From: Hoplostethus atlanticus | Lineage: Eukaryota > Chordata > Actinopteri > Trachichthyiformes > Trachichthyidae | Assembly: GCA_034670405.1 (NCBI GenBank) | Contig: JAXDDX010000051.1 | Location: forward strand, 773,501 to 837,500 | Length of the DNA stretch: 64,000 nt | Reading direction: 5' to 3' | Shown here: in pieces, positions 37,373 through 48,540 of the stretch | How positions within the stretch are numbered: position 1 is the first letter of the stretch | How the letters are laid out: each line of letters opens with the position of its first letter | Program-made: the position numbers and the translations under genes | Notes under the pieces: generated by a model | Databases searched by the model: none | What the model was told of the DNA's origin: nothing | The model's input: the letters and a program-made list of their open reading frames with translations, nothing else

Positions 37373-38394
37373 GCGCTGTCCGTGGTCCTGAGCCTTCTCG
37401 TAACCTTTAGTACTAATAGGCCTTTGCAACGCAAAATAGGCAGCGTACCAAACTACAGTATTACAAACCAAAATGATATCATATTATATTATGTCCTTGT
37501 CCTATTTTGTCTATGTTTATATATAGTTTTTTAAAGGTGCAAAATATGACATGTTTTAACTGTTGATGTTTCGTCATCCTCTGCAGCCTGTCAGCCTTCA
37601 CTAGTCAATAGTTTGTTGCTTCTGTTCTGGTGGCTGGTGTGGTATGTAGCGTATGTCAACCATTCGCTCCCATACCACGCTGAAGACACTGTCAGGAATG
37701 AAGCAGAAGGAGCTATAATGAACGGTCACGGTGCGCACTCCTTGCTGGAGGCACGGTCAGGCTACCGGCATGGGCTGACGGAGCTGGTGCTGTGGCAGAG
37801 CACACGCTGATGGATTGGGCGGAATTGGCAGGAAGTTACACCATTCCTAGGGGGAAATAAGGCAGCGCCTAGAGGCATATCAGGGAGTGAGGGGAGGAAA
37901 GGGAGGCTTGGGATATTGCGCCACGTTATGCTTACCAAGGACTTAGAACGAGATGGATGTCAGCAATGAGGAGACGGTTATATGGTTATATAGTTGGTTA
38001 TATAGAAAAAATACTAAATGCAGGAAAATGTGTGCGAGAGAGATTGCATGTTAGAGAGAGTGTTGTGTGTGTGCATGTGTGCCTAAGTGTATGTTATTCA
38101 TCAGAGATCAATATGTTGTGGCCTTGTCCATTAACTTGACTTGACTTGACCATGATGAAATATGCAAGGGGCCCTCTAGGCATTTCAACATATTCCCAAC
38201 CACTTCAGTCTGAGAAATACAGTTTTGTGGATTTCAAGCTCCTGTTGAAGAGAAAGAAATCACCACGGACTCAACTGAAATGAACTGAAGAGGCACATTG
38301 TCTGACAATTTTAGGATTTTAGAGGACCAAAAGAGTAATACGACAATGTTGATCTGATTATCCCTCGGAGCTAGATATGCACATTTCACCAGAG

Positions 38395-38495
38395 GGGTCA
38401 GAGTCGTAGAGGTACAGTGTCTTGCTCATAGGGATTGAAGATGTGACCATCCAGTTTTTGGTTCTCTACCTACTAGGCCACCCTGCAATGCCCTA
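38395..38495 (-). mobile_element. SINE fragment
   Basis: Minus strand reads GGGTGGCCTAGTAGGTAGAG, a tRNA-like head, and later GAGCAAGACACTGTACC, the conserved SINE body motif (TTGAGCAAGGCACTTAACC in other copies). It is truncated at both ends. Confidence 0.6.
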
Positions 38496-38942
38496 GGCAA
38501 TGTCCTCTAATGCCCCTCTCCACCACCACCACTACCCTAAAAGGAATAGGCCCGGACAGGCCATCACCCATGATGGAGCGTATACGCAAGTCACGACTGA
38601 GATCCAACTTTGAGACAGGGACTGTATGCCATGACTGAATTATTTCAGAGAGGATCAGGGTGGTAATGAGATTTTAATGAAAGTGAATGTAAATCCTTCT
38701 CTCTTGTGAAGCTGCCATCCATCAATTACCATAGCTTACTAATGGAGTGGAAATTATTAATCCTTTTTAACAATAAATCAAATGTAATTTTTCAAATCAA
38801 TCAACATCCAAGTTACTGAGCGCCACAAAATGCTCATATATTTTTCGTTTCCCACATATCATACCTCACACACATCCCACAACTATTATGTAGCTGTCTC
38901 AGAGTGCAACTTCCAGGCACATATTTTACCTTGTTTATGAGC

Positions 38943-39100
38943 AGAGTGGCCTATAGTGGTTAGGCAGCGCCGTTTAATCGGAGGAAGTGTCCTTGAAGAA
39001 GACTCTTAAACCCTTCCATCTCCAGGGATGCTGTTCAGTAACTGACCGGGCCCTTTGTCCTCTCTGGATGTGGATAAGTGTAAAGAGGACCAATAAAGCA
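38943..39100 (+). mobile_element. SINE fragment
   Basis: GAGTGGCCTATAGTGGTTAG begins the head. TGTCCTTGAAGAAGACTCTT and CAGGGATGCTGTTCAGTAAC follow, then GTGGATAAGTGTAAAGAGG with CAATAAA. This is the usual order of a teleost tRNA-type SINE. Confidence 0.65.
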
Positions 39101-40469
39101 TCATATTACATTATTGTCACATTATGAGAAAAATTTACAGTTTTTTCACATGAATTTCTGAGTGACAATTTAATTTGGTTGTATAGTGTTATTGATTGTA
39201 AAACTGACACTGAATCTAAAGCTCATAAATGGCATCAGCTAAAGCCTCAGTGTAAAACGCTGTTGGAAAAAGTTACTAAATTGTTTTATAAAAAATGTAA
39301 TTTTCCCCAACACGTGTCTAGTTACAGTGGAGACAACACATCTTAAGTTACATTAAACACGTGATAATGTTAATTATTGCTATGAATATGTTGTTTTGAA
39401 GATCAACATATGATGTGTTGTCCCTTGCTAGACATGTGGATGGGTTGAAAAAAGCACATGCCTTTTTAGAGTGATAGATCAGTGCATCGGGGTTCACAGG
39501 ATTTCAAATTAGTGCAAAGAATTAAAACCAAATATCTAATGAACTGAGGACGAGCAAGTCTTTTTGAGAGAATCAATAAGGTAAGGACAAAACAACAGTG
39601 AACACTAGTGAATCTTCAGTGTCATATGTAGCTGTGTCAGAGTACAACCTTCACACGTATTTTACCTTGCTCATGAGAAAGATTAGCAGTTTGCTCCTAT
39701 GAATCAGTCTAGCTCTAAGAATGTCATATTGTCTCAGGAATTTATTATCTGCACAGTAATTGATGAGGTCATTGGCTCCAACTCCAACGTGTTATTACTT
39801 AAATTAGTTTTCCTGGTATACAGTAGCTCATTCACAAACTCCTAGGCAGAATACAACAGCCTACTCAGCATGTAAAAAATATCTGGGCACTGCTTCCAGC
39901 AAAGCTAACAAAGTGCTTTGAAAACCAATGCCTCATCGGGCTGAAGTTGAAAGAGATACAAATTGAAGCCTGCTTTGTGTTGTGTGAGTGATGCTCAGAT
40001 GTTTTGAAGAATAACAATTCATTGCAGAGTATGCACTTATAAAGACAACGTATGCATATTTACAGCAGCTATTTCAAAGGAATCCAGACTGAAGTTCAAT
40101 GTATTCGTCTCCTTTATGGTTGTTAAAAGTGAAAAAAAGACCAATCTTTTCTGTACGTGGGCGTTCTCAAATCTTCTGTAGTGAGAGCAAATCCTTTGCT
40201 ACTCAACCTCTATGAACTGCATATTCAACTCAGCAAGGTAAATTCCAAACATTTTTCTTTTTGACCATGATATGGTTTATTTTGTTGTGCTGATAATGCG
40301 ACACGCACATACTTATGGTGCTTGACTCTTTTACAGTTCAATTCTGCGCAACACAAGACTAAAGGTGCTAGAGCTGCTTCAAGCCTCCCTGGTCTATTGA
40401 AAACAGACAAAATTGTACAAAGAAAACAGAAAGTTAATGCAACATGAGAGCCTTTTAAAGGGAAAACTA

Positions 40470-40552
40470 AAGCACAGCAATTTAAGGGTTTTGTTTCAAA
40501 TTGAGATATCCGCCATTTTAATTGAGTGACTCCTACTGTTACAAAATGATAG
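40470..40552 (+). repeat. Dispersed ~80-bp repeat, copy 1
   Basis: GTTTCAAATTGAGATATCCG and CCATTTTAATTGAGTG align with the copy at 41082-41160 at roughly three quarters identity by eye. The family was not recognised. Confidence 0.5.
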
Positions 40553-41081
40553 CTCAAAATAAAAACAGACTAATGGGTTGCTTAAGTGAATGATGATGTT
40601 TGTTTATTGTAATTATCGGGGTGTTCACTGGGAGAAACAAACTACGGGAAAACTGTTTCAGAGCTTCTGGCTACTTGAAACGTGTATATTCATGAGTGGA
40701 GCAGTAATTGTACGGGTTCATCTGGGAGGTCACACGTGGACTGAATCAATACAGACAGGGGACACAGTAAATACTCCAAAGCTTGTGGAATCTGGGGAAT
40801 CAAGCGCTGTCAGGAAACATGTGACATTTGGAGGAGGCTCTTGTGGATTTACTGGCACGTCAAGCTAAAAGGTCAGGGTATGATAGAGAGTCCTTGGACA
40901 TGCAACTGTAATTGACCTTTTCCTTTGATAAAGGGGATATGAATTGATATATGCTTGTACAGGGGCCAGGCTTCATTCACTCCTGCGTAAACATAATTAG
41001 GTGAGGCGTTCAGGGAGTCATTAGGTAAGAGGAGGGGTTTGGCAGTGGAAAGAAGGTTTGCTGTGGATTTACTGTACAGTT

Positions 41082-41160
41082 AAGCACACAATTTAGGACT
41101 TTTGTTTGAAAATGAGATATCCACCATTTGAAAAGTGTGACAGCTACTTTTGCAAATTCA
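41082..41160 (+). repeat. Dispersed ~80-bp repeat, copy 2
   Basis: Direct-orientation relative of 40470-40552, sharing AAGCACA, CAATTTA and TTTTGTTT...GAGATATCC.CCATTT. The two lie about 610 bp apart. Confidence 0.5.
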
Positions 41161-42759
41161 TGTTGTTTACTTTGATGATGACATCTAAAACTACTACATC
41201 TAAATAATGGAAACTTATGGGACTTGGTAATATTAAACTTATACTACTATGACCACGACTACTATCAGTAGTCAGTACAATACTGTGACTACCACACTAA
41301 TTGCCATGTAGGTACATTTGATCCTCAGGGTTTGACTAGAGTAGACGTGACTTATTCGATTTTTATACTGAACTTATGTCTCCATAGCTGACATACAGTA
41401 GTCCATCCAAAGGTCCTCCACTTCACTTTGTTCGGAGCCACTTTCTAGTTCCGTGTATTTCACTTCTTCCATCTCTAACAACATAAGGATGTAATCACTG
41501 CGTGCTTGCTGTATCACTGCTGCACTTTGGCTCCAGAAGAAGAATGGTCTGGTAACTAGTTGGCTGAGAGACGTCAGAGTTGTGTTATAATATAGTAATT
41601 TGGGTGTACTGTGTAATGTTCAAGAAAGAATTGTCTGTAGTACTGATGCAGGATAGAAACAGAATGAATGCACAAGGAAGGGCATGGTTTCAACGGCTTC
41701 CACTACACAGCTATTCCAGGCCACAACATTTCTAAATGATTAATAGGCCGTTTATGTACATGCATGGCCCTAAATAGATGTGTTTGAGCTATTATGGGAT
41801 TTACTCCTGAATTGGATGTGATTGTAATGGCCACTTTGTTCACTAAGCAACTAAGCATGCATTTGAATTAAAACACATGACTAGTGTTGGTATATTCCTG
41901 CATATCATTAAATTCTCTCCTCCTCCATGGTTGAACATAGCGCAGTAACTAGAGCTATTGTTCCCATGGTCATGTTCTCCAAGATCACTTAAACACTTCA
42001 GCTTTCCCTGTTCACTTATCTTGATCAGTCTACCACTAATTGCTTGTACTGTGCAGTACTGTGACAGCTTAATTACCTGTGTTCCTTTTCCGTGTTATTT
42101 TTCTTTAAGAAGAGCATGGGTGCCCCAATGCAGCTAACCAGGATTAGTGTTTGTGTATCAATTACAGGAGCTATAAGACGATCATAGCCGAGATGTTTTT
42201 TGTCCTTTGACCCAGGATGTGACAATTAAATATAAGCAGAAGTTTTAATGTTTTTCAAAACCATAAATTGCAGTCTCCTGTTTAGTAGGAGACAGTGTGA
42301 GGGGCAGGGTGAATAGTTGCCGTATCGATTACTGTTTTAATTCTAAATAGAGACTGACAGTTTAGGCAGCTACTGGATCCTGCAATAGCTGAGTCAGTAC
42401 CTCGTCGCTGTCACAGCTGTGCTTGCCAGTGGCAGGCGTGCTCCCCTATCAGTGGATAAGGATATCCATCTTCACACCTCAGGGTCCTCGGTAGGCAGTC
42501 GCTCTCCCAAATGGCCAACTTTGCTGAATCCTAGTGGGGCATTTCAGGTAACCGAACCTCTCCAATTACATTATTTAGGCATACTTCAAGGATGTTTTGG
42601 TAATGGAGCAGGGAACTCAGAAGTGACGCTTTGAACTTTATCATCTCTCCCTCTTTGTGTGTGATAAGATTATATGAGTTACTCGCCGAGTGACTCTGCC
42701 CCGCAACGTTGAGTCCTGCAAAAATCTGGAAATTTTCAATACATCAACTTTTCAGAGAC

Positions 42760-42884
42760 AGAAGGGTGGCACAATATAGGGAGACCAGAGGACCCAGGTT
42801 CAAGTCCCCTGTGTCCGCAAGGCTAGCATCAACCCTGCTGAAGTGTCTTTGAGCAAGACACTATTTAGACCCTATTTAATTGAA

Positions 42885-42885
<1 letters not shown>
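42760..42885 (+). mobile_element. SINE fragment ending in an (ATT)n array
   Basis: Head GGGTGGCACAATATAGGGAG, B box GGTTCAAGTCCCC at 42797, body GTGTCTTTGAGCAAGACAC. It runs straight into the ATT microsatellite at 42886, which may be its expanded tail. Confidence 0.7.
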
Positions 42886-42920
<35 letters not shown>

Positions 42921-42937
42921 GTTGTTGTTATTATTAT
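42886..42937 (+). repeat. (ATT)n / (GTT)n microsatellite
   Basis: Uninterrupted ATT units to 42920, then GTT and ATT variants. It lies between two SINE fragments that point toward each other. Confidence 0.95.
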
Positions 42938-42954
42938 GTTATTAAACTTCACTG

Positions 42955-43090
42955 AGGCTTTAATGCCTTGCTCAAGAGCACTTTGTTGGTAGTCATGGGA
43001 GGAGAGAGTGTTACTTTTGCCAGCCTTTCCAGGAATTCAAACCTGCAACCTCCCAGTCCCAAGCCCAATTCTCAAATTCTCAGGGTGTCA
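42955..43090 (-). mobile_element. SINE fragment, opposite orientation
   Basis: On the minus strand: GGAGGTTGCAGGTTTGAATT (B box GGTTTGAATTCC), then TGCTCTTGAGCAAGGCATTA. Together with 42760-42885 it forms a tail-to-tail SINE pair. Confidence 0.65.
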
Positions 43091-44596
43091 GGACTTTAAA
43101 AGTGGGCTGGTGAATAATGATTGAGATGTTTTATGACATTTACAGTGCCAACTGTTTCAAGCTCAAGACTAAACTTTCCCAAAAGGGAAATTCAGTTTAC
43201 TGCAAGGCATAAAATGCAATACACACTCACAATTAACAAAATAAAAGAATATATACATAAACATTCAAGTCACATTAAAATGAACAATAGAATGAGCAGA
43301 AACTTGACTGATATTAGTATAGCAAGTTCATAGCAAGAAAAATGAAAACTGTTTGATTCAGCCTATGGTTGCTTGAATGGCCAAGGGGCGACTAAGGCAG
43401 TCCATAATGCTCTGGGCTTTACTGTACTGTCTTACAAAGACATCAGAGAGGGTGGTCTGCTGAGTGCTAATGATCTAGTTTCCCACTTTGACAATACTGC
43501 TGAGTCGTAGTTTTTGTTTTATTCTTTGTTCACAGTCACATTTCCAAACAAGGCCTCTGTAGAGAAGGTGCGGATGGTGAGATGAGGTTGAGGTGAGGAA
43601 TCAAGGAAATATTGAGCTTTCATAAAAAATATGATCTCTATTGAGTTTGCTTAGGAACAGTGTCAGTATTAAAAATCAATGTTTATTTTACAATTCATGT
43701 TTATTCCCAAATACTTGAAACTCTTCAGAAAGCCAATACTCTCATTAGTGATAAAATGTTAGAGATGGAGGTAAGCCTTGTTTACCTTGTTTGGGACACA
43801 CTGAGGTGCAAAAATGGATTACTACACTACTGTACAAACTCCCCAAACACAGAACCATGCTCTGATCGTATATGCTTGTTGCTCATGTTGCATGAGAGTG
43901 TGTAGACAGAGCATCATACAGCAGTGTAGTGATGCATCTTTGGACCTCCATCTGCAACTTATAGCAATGATTAGAGTATTGAGTATTTCAAAGGATGAGC
44001 TGTCTCCTCATAAGGGCTTCAAGAGGGTGAAGGACTAGTCAGTCAGAAATAAGCATTGTGGCATAGCTGTTCACTCTCTCTTCCTGTGCTTTGAGTGTGT
44101 GTGTGTGTGTGTGTTTGGGGGGGTTGTGCATGGATGTGTGCATAAGTGTTATTGATCACTGAGAGCAAATTGCAGTTGGCTCAAGAAAATAAGGGCGAAA
44201 AAGAAAGCAATCTTGTTCTGGTTTAATAGGTGTGACCACAGAGTTAACTCATTCCGTCCCTCCATTACAGTGTGTACTTAGTAAAATATATTTTCCAAGA
44301 GATACCTGATGAATAGTTCCTTCTAAAATATCCACACCTTCTCTGATGTAGTTATCAGTAAGAACATATTTGCATTGTAGATCAAAGTTGCTCTTTACTA
44401 TTATATAATTTTAATCCTCTATTCTTATCATTTCTTCTCTTAGTGAAGGAAGCAACTTAAGACATCAAGTCATTAAGTTGCCACAAAGCATTCTGCAGAT
44501 GCGCTCTTTGCACAGGAATTTAAATTATATAATTATATCATATTTTCTTTCTTATTAAAAGAACCATAGTGGTGTTACTGAGGCCCCAGCACCTAA

Positions 44597-45072
44597 AGCC
44601 TGATTTATGCTTCTTGGTGTCACCCGCAGATGTCCGTGTGGGCGTTTGCCAACATACTTGCACATAGTGTTAATGCATACACTAGGGTATTTATTAAAAC
44701 TAAGAGTACAGAAAACAAAGAAGAATCCAAATACAGAAACCCGTTTTCAGCACCGGTTTTTATTTTTTGCAAACCTCATCTGAGACTCGCTCCTCAAACT
44801 CTCCCATTGCTATTCTCCGTTTGATTTAGTTAGTTTGTTTTAGTTGCATTTTGGGTCTTGGTCAAACCCCCAACGCTACCGGCTATACTCCCCTGCTCAA
44901 CCAATCAGCTTTTGTTTGACGCACACGACCACAGCTAGGCGCGACACGTTGTTGAGATTTTGGAGGTGTGCGCGTCTACCCATCTGCAGACATCTGCGGG
45001 CTACGCTTACCCATTACCCTCTCTGCATAGCTCCGGGTAGACGTTTACGTGTACCTACGCAGAAGTAGGCAA
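44597..45072. mobile_element. Possible degraded non-autonomous DNA transposon
   Basis: Left GCCTGATTTATGCTTCTTGG and right ACGCAGAAGTAGGC (inverted GCCTACTTCTGCGT) look like decayed inverted ends. The interior near the right end is CpG-rich and repeats a CATCTGCAGACATCTGCGGG-like phrase, unlike the AT-rich neighbourhood. No target duplication was resolved. Confidence 0.35.
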
Positions 45073-46930
45073 TGGAGCACTCTGTCCTAGTGACTAGGCC
45101 ATAGTCAGTAGACTGATACAGACTCCCAGTGAAACTGCGTTGACAGCACCATTTCTCTGGATTTCAAACATTATTCTATATGGCCATGGGTTTACAACAC
45201 TTGGTTATTGTTGGTTGATGCAATGAAGGAGACAATTAAAAATGAAAAGATTCTGTTTTCAAACAAGCAATACAAATTTAAAGATGAATAAGAATAATCA
45301 TATTCTTCTGATCTGATCTATCACTGTAGACTAACTAAGCTGCAACATTTTTTTTTCATTTGAATCTTTTTGAAGTGATGTTTATATCACACAAGCAATG
45401 GTATTGTCACCCCTTTTGTGAATTTTCATGTACAATTTTCCCTTTCTTCCAAGAGATAGAAGAGACAAACTGCCTTATTTCAGTGCCTCTGAATAATTGA
45501 TGTAATGCTGTTGTGGAGTGGAAGTACCTCGCAGTGGCTGGTTCAGCAAGCATGGGAGACATGATGCACCTTTTCAAGCTTCCTCCTGTCTCAAGAACAA
45601 AGACAGAAAGAAAGAAAGAAAGTAAGACGGTGAGAAAAAAGAGAAAGGGACCAAAGCAAAAGGAAACAAAGAACCCCTGTGGCAAGGCATGTCACTGACC
45701 TGGCTGGCAATGTCCTTCTGCAGGTTAGACATGAATTGTGACTGAGGGAGCAGAAAAACAAAGAGTAGAACAACTTATTTATTTCCACCTGAGTTCTTCT
45801 AACAGTGTTTTTATTTGTTTCTCTGAACCACCCCCCTGACTAGCTCTTCCTGGTGTGAGTAGATATTTTTTAAATGCTGGGAGCAGTTTCAACTAGTGAG
45901 AGGCCTGAGACTTAGAGGGAGATTAAAGCAGTAATCACTGCTGGGTTGAGGAAGCAGCTGGAGCTGTTGAGCAGGAATTTCCATTTTTTTCCAATATTTT
46001 TCACAGACCAATTCATTTAAAAGCTGCTGCCACATTTGAATAAGGGATATGGCTTATGACAGTTCTCAGGAGGAGGGTAGTGTGTGCGTGTGGGGGGGTG
46101 GGGTGTGTGTGTGCATGCATGCATTCACACATGCATAAGAGTGTGTATGCATGATGTGTATGTATGCATGTGTGAGTGTATCACTGTATACACGTACAAG
46201 TGTGTAACCAATCACTGAAATAGTTTAGCAACCTGTGGCTGGCTTGGGAAACAAATTTGGAAAATGAAAAAAGGAAGCAAGCATATCTGAAATCTATTGC
46301 TATTCATACTAATGTATAAATATTGATGCTACTGTGCAGCCACCCCTGCTCTTCAAGGCCCCTACACTGAAATGTGACAGGGATTTGTTTTGTAGTCTAC
46401 CCTCAGTCCTTTCATGTGATGGGGATAGATACTGACAGAAAAAAATCACAATCATGAATTTTGTTTTAACATTGGTAATCTGCTCATTTGCCTTCAGTAA
46501 ATTTCCTTTAGCTACTAATATGCTCATGGGTTTACTGTGAGCATAGTGATTATTAGTGATACTACTGAGCCACCTGGAGGGATTTAGAAATGATCCTGGA
46601 GGTGTCTTGGATTTACTGTAATTCAATTAAACATCTGTGATGGGAGGTGCCCCCATTGACACATTTGCTATCACCCACCACCCCCCTTTCCTCCAGCCAA
46701 CATCCAAGGATGAATTCTACGTTGGCACTTACCTTATTTTAATAGCATAAGCAGGGCATAAAATTAAGCTTGCCTGACTGAGGTGACAGTGCTACAGACA
46801 GGCATGCAGCTCGTCAGCTCACTAACAGAAGTAGCTAGCTAAGGTAAACAACACCAGCAGCTGCACTACAAACAAACCTCATCACAAAATGAAATGTATC
46901 TATTTTTCTATTCAATTAAAAAATATCGGG

Positions 46931-47090
46931 TTACGGTAGTGACCACACTGTTGCGGTAGTGACTACACTGTTACGGTAGTGACTACACTGTTAAGGTAGT
47001 GACTACACTGTTACGGTAGTGACTACACTGTTACGGTAGCGACCACACTGTTACGGTAGCGACCACACTGTTATGGTAGCGACCACACTG
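46931..47090 (+). repeat. 20-bp minisatellite, 8 copies
   Basis: Eight head-to-tail copies of a 20-bp unit of the form TTACGGTAGTGACTACACTG. Copies vary at a few positions (T/C in GTAG[T/C]GAC, T/C in ACTACAC/ACCACAC, and A/G in the fourth and third bases). The last three copies share the GCGACCAC variant, so the array probably grew by local duplication. Confidence 0.95.
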
Positions 47091-47094
47091 TTGA

Positions 47095-47385
47095 AGAAAT
47101 GACAACTGTTATCTGTTAATCTTAAGGTTATAGTTAATTCATGTATTTTGTAACTCATTAAAGACAAACAATGGTTAACATTTCTACCATGCATTTATTT
47201 ATTTTGTAGGAATAACATTTCAACTTTAAAATAGGTTAAAAAACTGCATGTTTTAACTTGAAGCCAACTAAATTTTCATGAATGAATACATTAACAGTAA
47301 TAGAATTCACAAGAATAATTATGATGAAGAATAAAATAAAATCTCAAAAGAATGAAGGCAGAATGCAAAAAAAAACAGAAACTGG
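47095..47385 (+). repeat. Dispersed repeat, copy 1 of an inverted pair
   Basis: Aligns with the reverse complement of 58088-58363 over nearly its whole length. Shared blocks include AATTCATGTATTTTG, AAAGACAAACAATGGTTAAC, ATTTTGTAGGAATAACATTT and ATGAAGAATAAAATAAAA. Its ends abut the 20-bp minisatellite on one side and the trinucleotide array on the other. It has no coding capacity, and the family was not recognised. Confidence 0.8.
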
Positions 47386-47397
47386 AAAACCTCTGAC

Positions 47398-48213
47398 AAT
47401 AATTCTACTTTTACTACGACTACCACTACTTCTGCTACTACTACCACTACTTCTGTTACTACTACTTCTGCTAATACTTCAACTACTATTTCTGCTACTT
47501 CTACCACTACTTCTGTTACTACTACTTCTGCTAATACTTCAACTACTATTTCTGCTACTAATACCACTACTTCTGCTACTACTACTTCTGTTAGTACTTC
47601 AACTACTACTACTGCTTCTGCTAATACTTCAACTACTATTTCTGCTACTACTACCACTACTTCTGTTACTACTACTTCTGCTAATACTTCAACTACTATT
47701 TCTGCTACTACTACCACTACTTCTGCTACTACTACTTTTGTTAGTACTTCAACTACTACTACTGCTTCTGCTAATACTTCAACTACTACTACTACTACCT
47801 CTGCTACTACTTCTGTTAATACTTCAACTACTACTATTACTTCTACTACTACTTCTGCTAATACTTCAACTATTACTACTACATCTACTGCTGCTATTAC
47901 TTCTGCTTTTACTACTTCTGCTACTTCTGCTACTTCTACTACTCCTTCTGGTTTTAATACTTCTACATCTACTGCTGCTACTACTACTTCTACTGCTGCT
48001 TTTACTACTTCTGCTTCTACCGCTGCTGCTACTTCTGCTTTTACTACTTCTGCTTCTACTGCTCTTACTACTACTTCTACTGGTGCTACTACTTCTGCTT
48101 TTACTACTTCTGCTTCTACTGCTGCTACTACTACTTCTACCGCTGCTATTACTTCTGCTTTTACTACTTCTGCTACTCCTTCTTTTACTACTATTACTAC
48201 AACTTCTGCTACT
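47398..48213 (+). repeat. ~815-bp trinucleotide array (ACT/TCT/GCT) with 60- and 150-bp higher-order periods
   Basis: Made of triplets ending in T with ACT, TCT and GCT dominant. Blocks such as ACTTCTGCTAATACTTCAAC recur 60 bp apart (47466, 47526). A TGTTAGTACTTCAAC block recurs 150 bp apart (about 47589 and 47739). Triplet periodicity keeps several frames open on both strands, leucine-rich on + and valine/glutamate- or serine/arginine-rich on -. None has any sign of being a gene. Confidence 0.95.
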
Positions 48214-48245
48214 ATTAAAAAAAACAACATCCAAAGATGTATGGT

Positions 48246-48540
48246 AGCACTCACCAACTTTGAGAAAGAGGACAGGGACAGTGCCTCAATTTCACCAATT
48301 TATTTTGGCCATCAAACAAAGCATGCTAACATTTCGGCCTAGTCGGCCTTCATCAGAGCATGAATGTAGTAGCGGTGTCATGTGATCTCTATAGGACTTC
48401 ATAGTGGTTGAATCACATGTGACTGGGAGGAGCAGTCATATAACCAACTCCCCAAGTCTTCTTGAAGAGACAATGGATGGTAAAAGTCACATGGTACAGA
48501 TCAGCAAAATCACAGACAGACCAACACAAAGGTAAAATGG
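48246..48540 (-). mobile_element. Penelope-like retroelement terminal fragment
   Basis: On the minus strand this carries the CTGATGAAGGCC ... GGCCGAAATGTTAGC signature seen at the ends of Penelope-like elements in fish. About 60 bases later come CCAAAATAAATTGG (with an AATAAA signal) and a non-repetitive tail running into the trinucleotide array. No GIY-YIG or reverse transcriptase coding remains. The outer boundary (48540) is approximate. Confidence 0.5.
48322..48362 (-). ncRNA. Hammerhead-ribozyme-like motif
   Basis: Read on the minus strand: stem CAUGCU, core CUGAUGA, then A, hairpin GGCC-GACUA-GGCC, core GAAA, UGUU, and AGCAUG, which pairs with the first stem over 6 bp. This reproduces the CUGANGA ... 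GAAA hammerhead core and the very short stem III known from Penelope-like elements. One unpaired A between CUGAUGA and the hairpin departs from the canonical fold, so activity is uncertain. Confidence 0.5.

Larger units (their letters stand above)
37373..46930. other. Upstream flank, no gene seen
   Basis: Holds SINE fragments, a possible DNA transposon (44597-45072), the 80-bp direct repeats at 40470/41082 and TG tracts at 44096 and 46081. No open frame shows protein-like features. Confidence 0.5.

Noticed and set aside
36804..37534. Several 97-205-residue ORFs rich in Arg/Glu or Ser/Leu
   Set aside because: They are translations of the GA/CT tract in different frames.
46931..47090. Possible CRISPR-like array (regular 20-bp repeats)
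   Set aside because: Units are contiguous with no spacers and the DNA is vertebrate; it is a minisatellite.
47282..48247. 321-residue leucine-rich ORF (and 312-residue valine/glutamate-rich ORF on the other strand)
   Set aside because: Product of the triplet array; composition follows the repeat and changes with frame.
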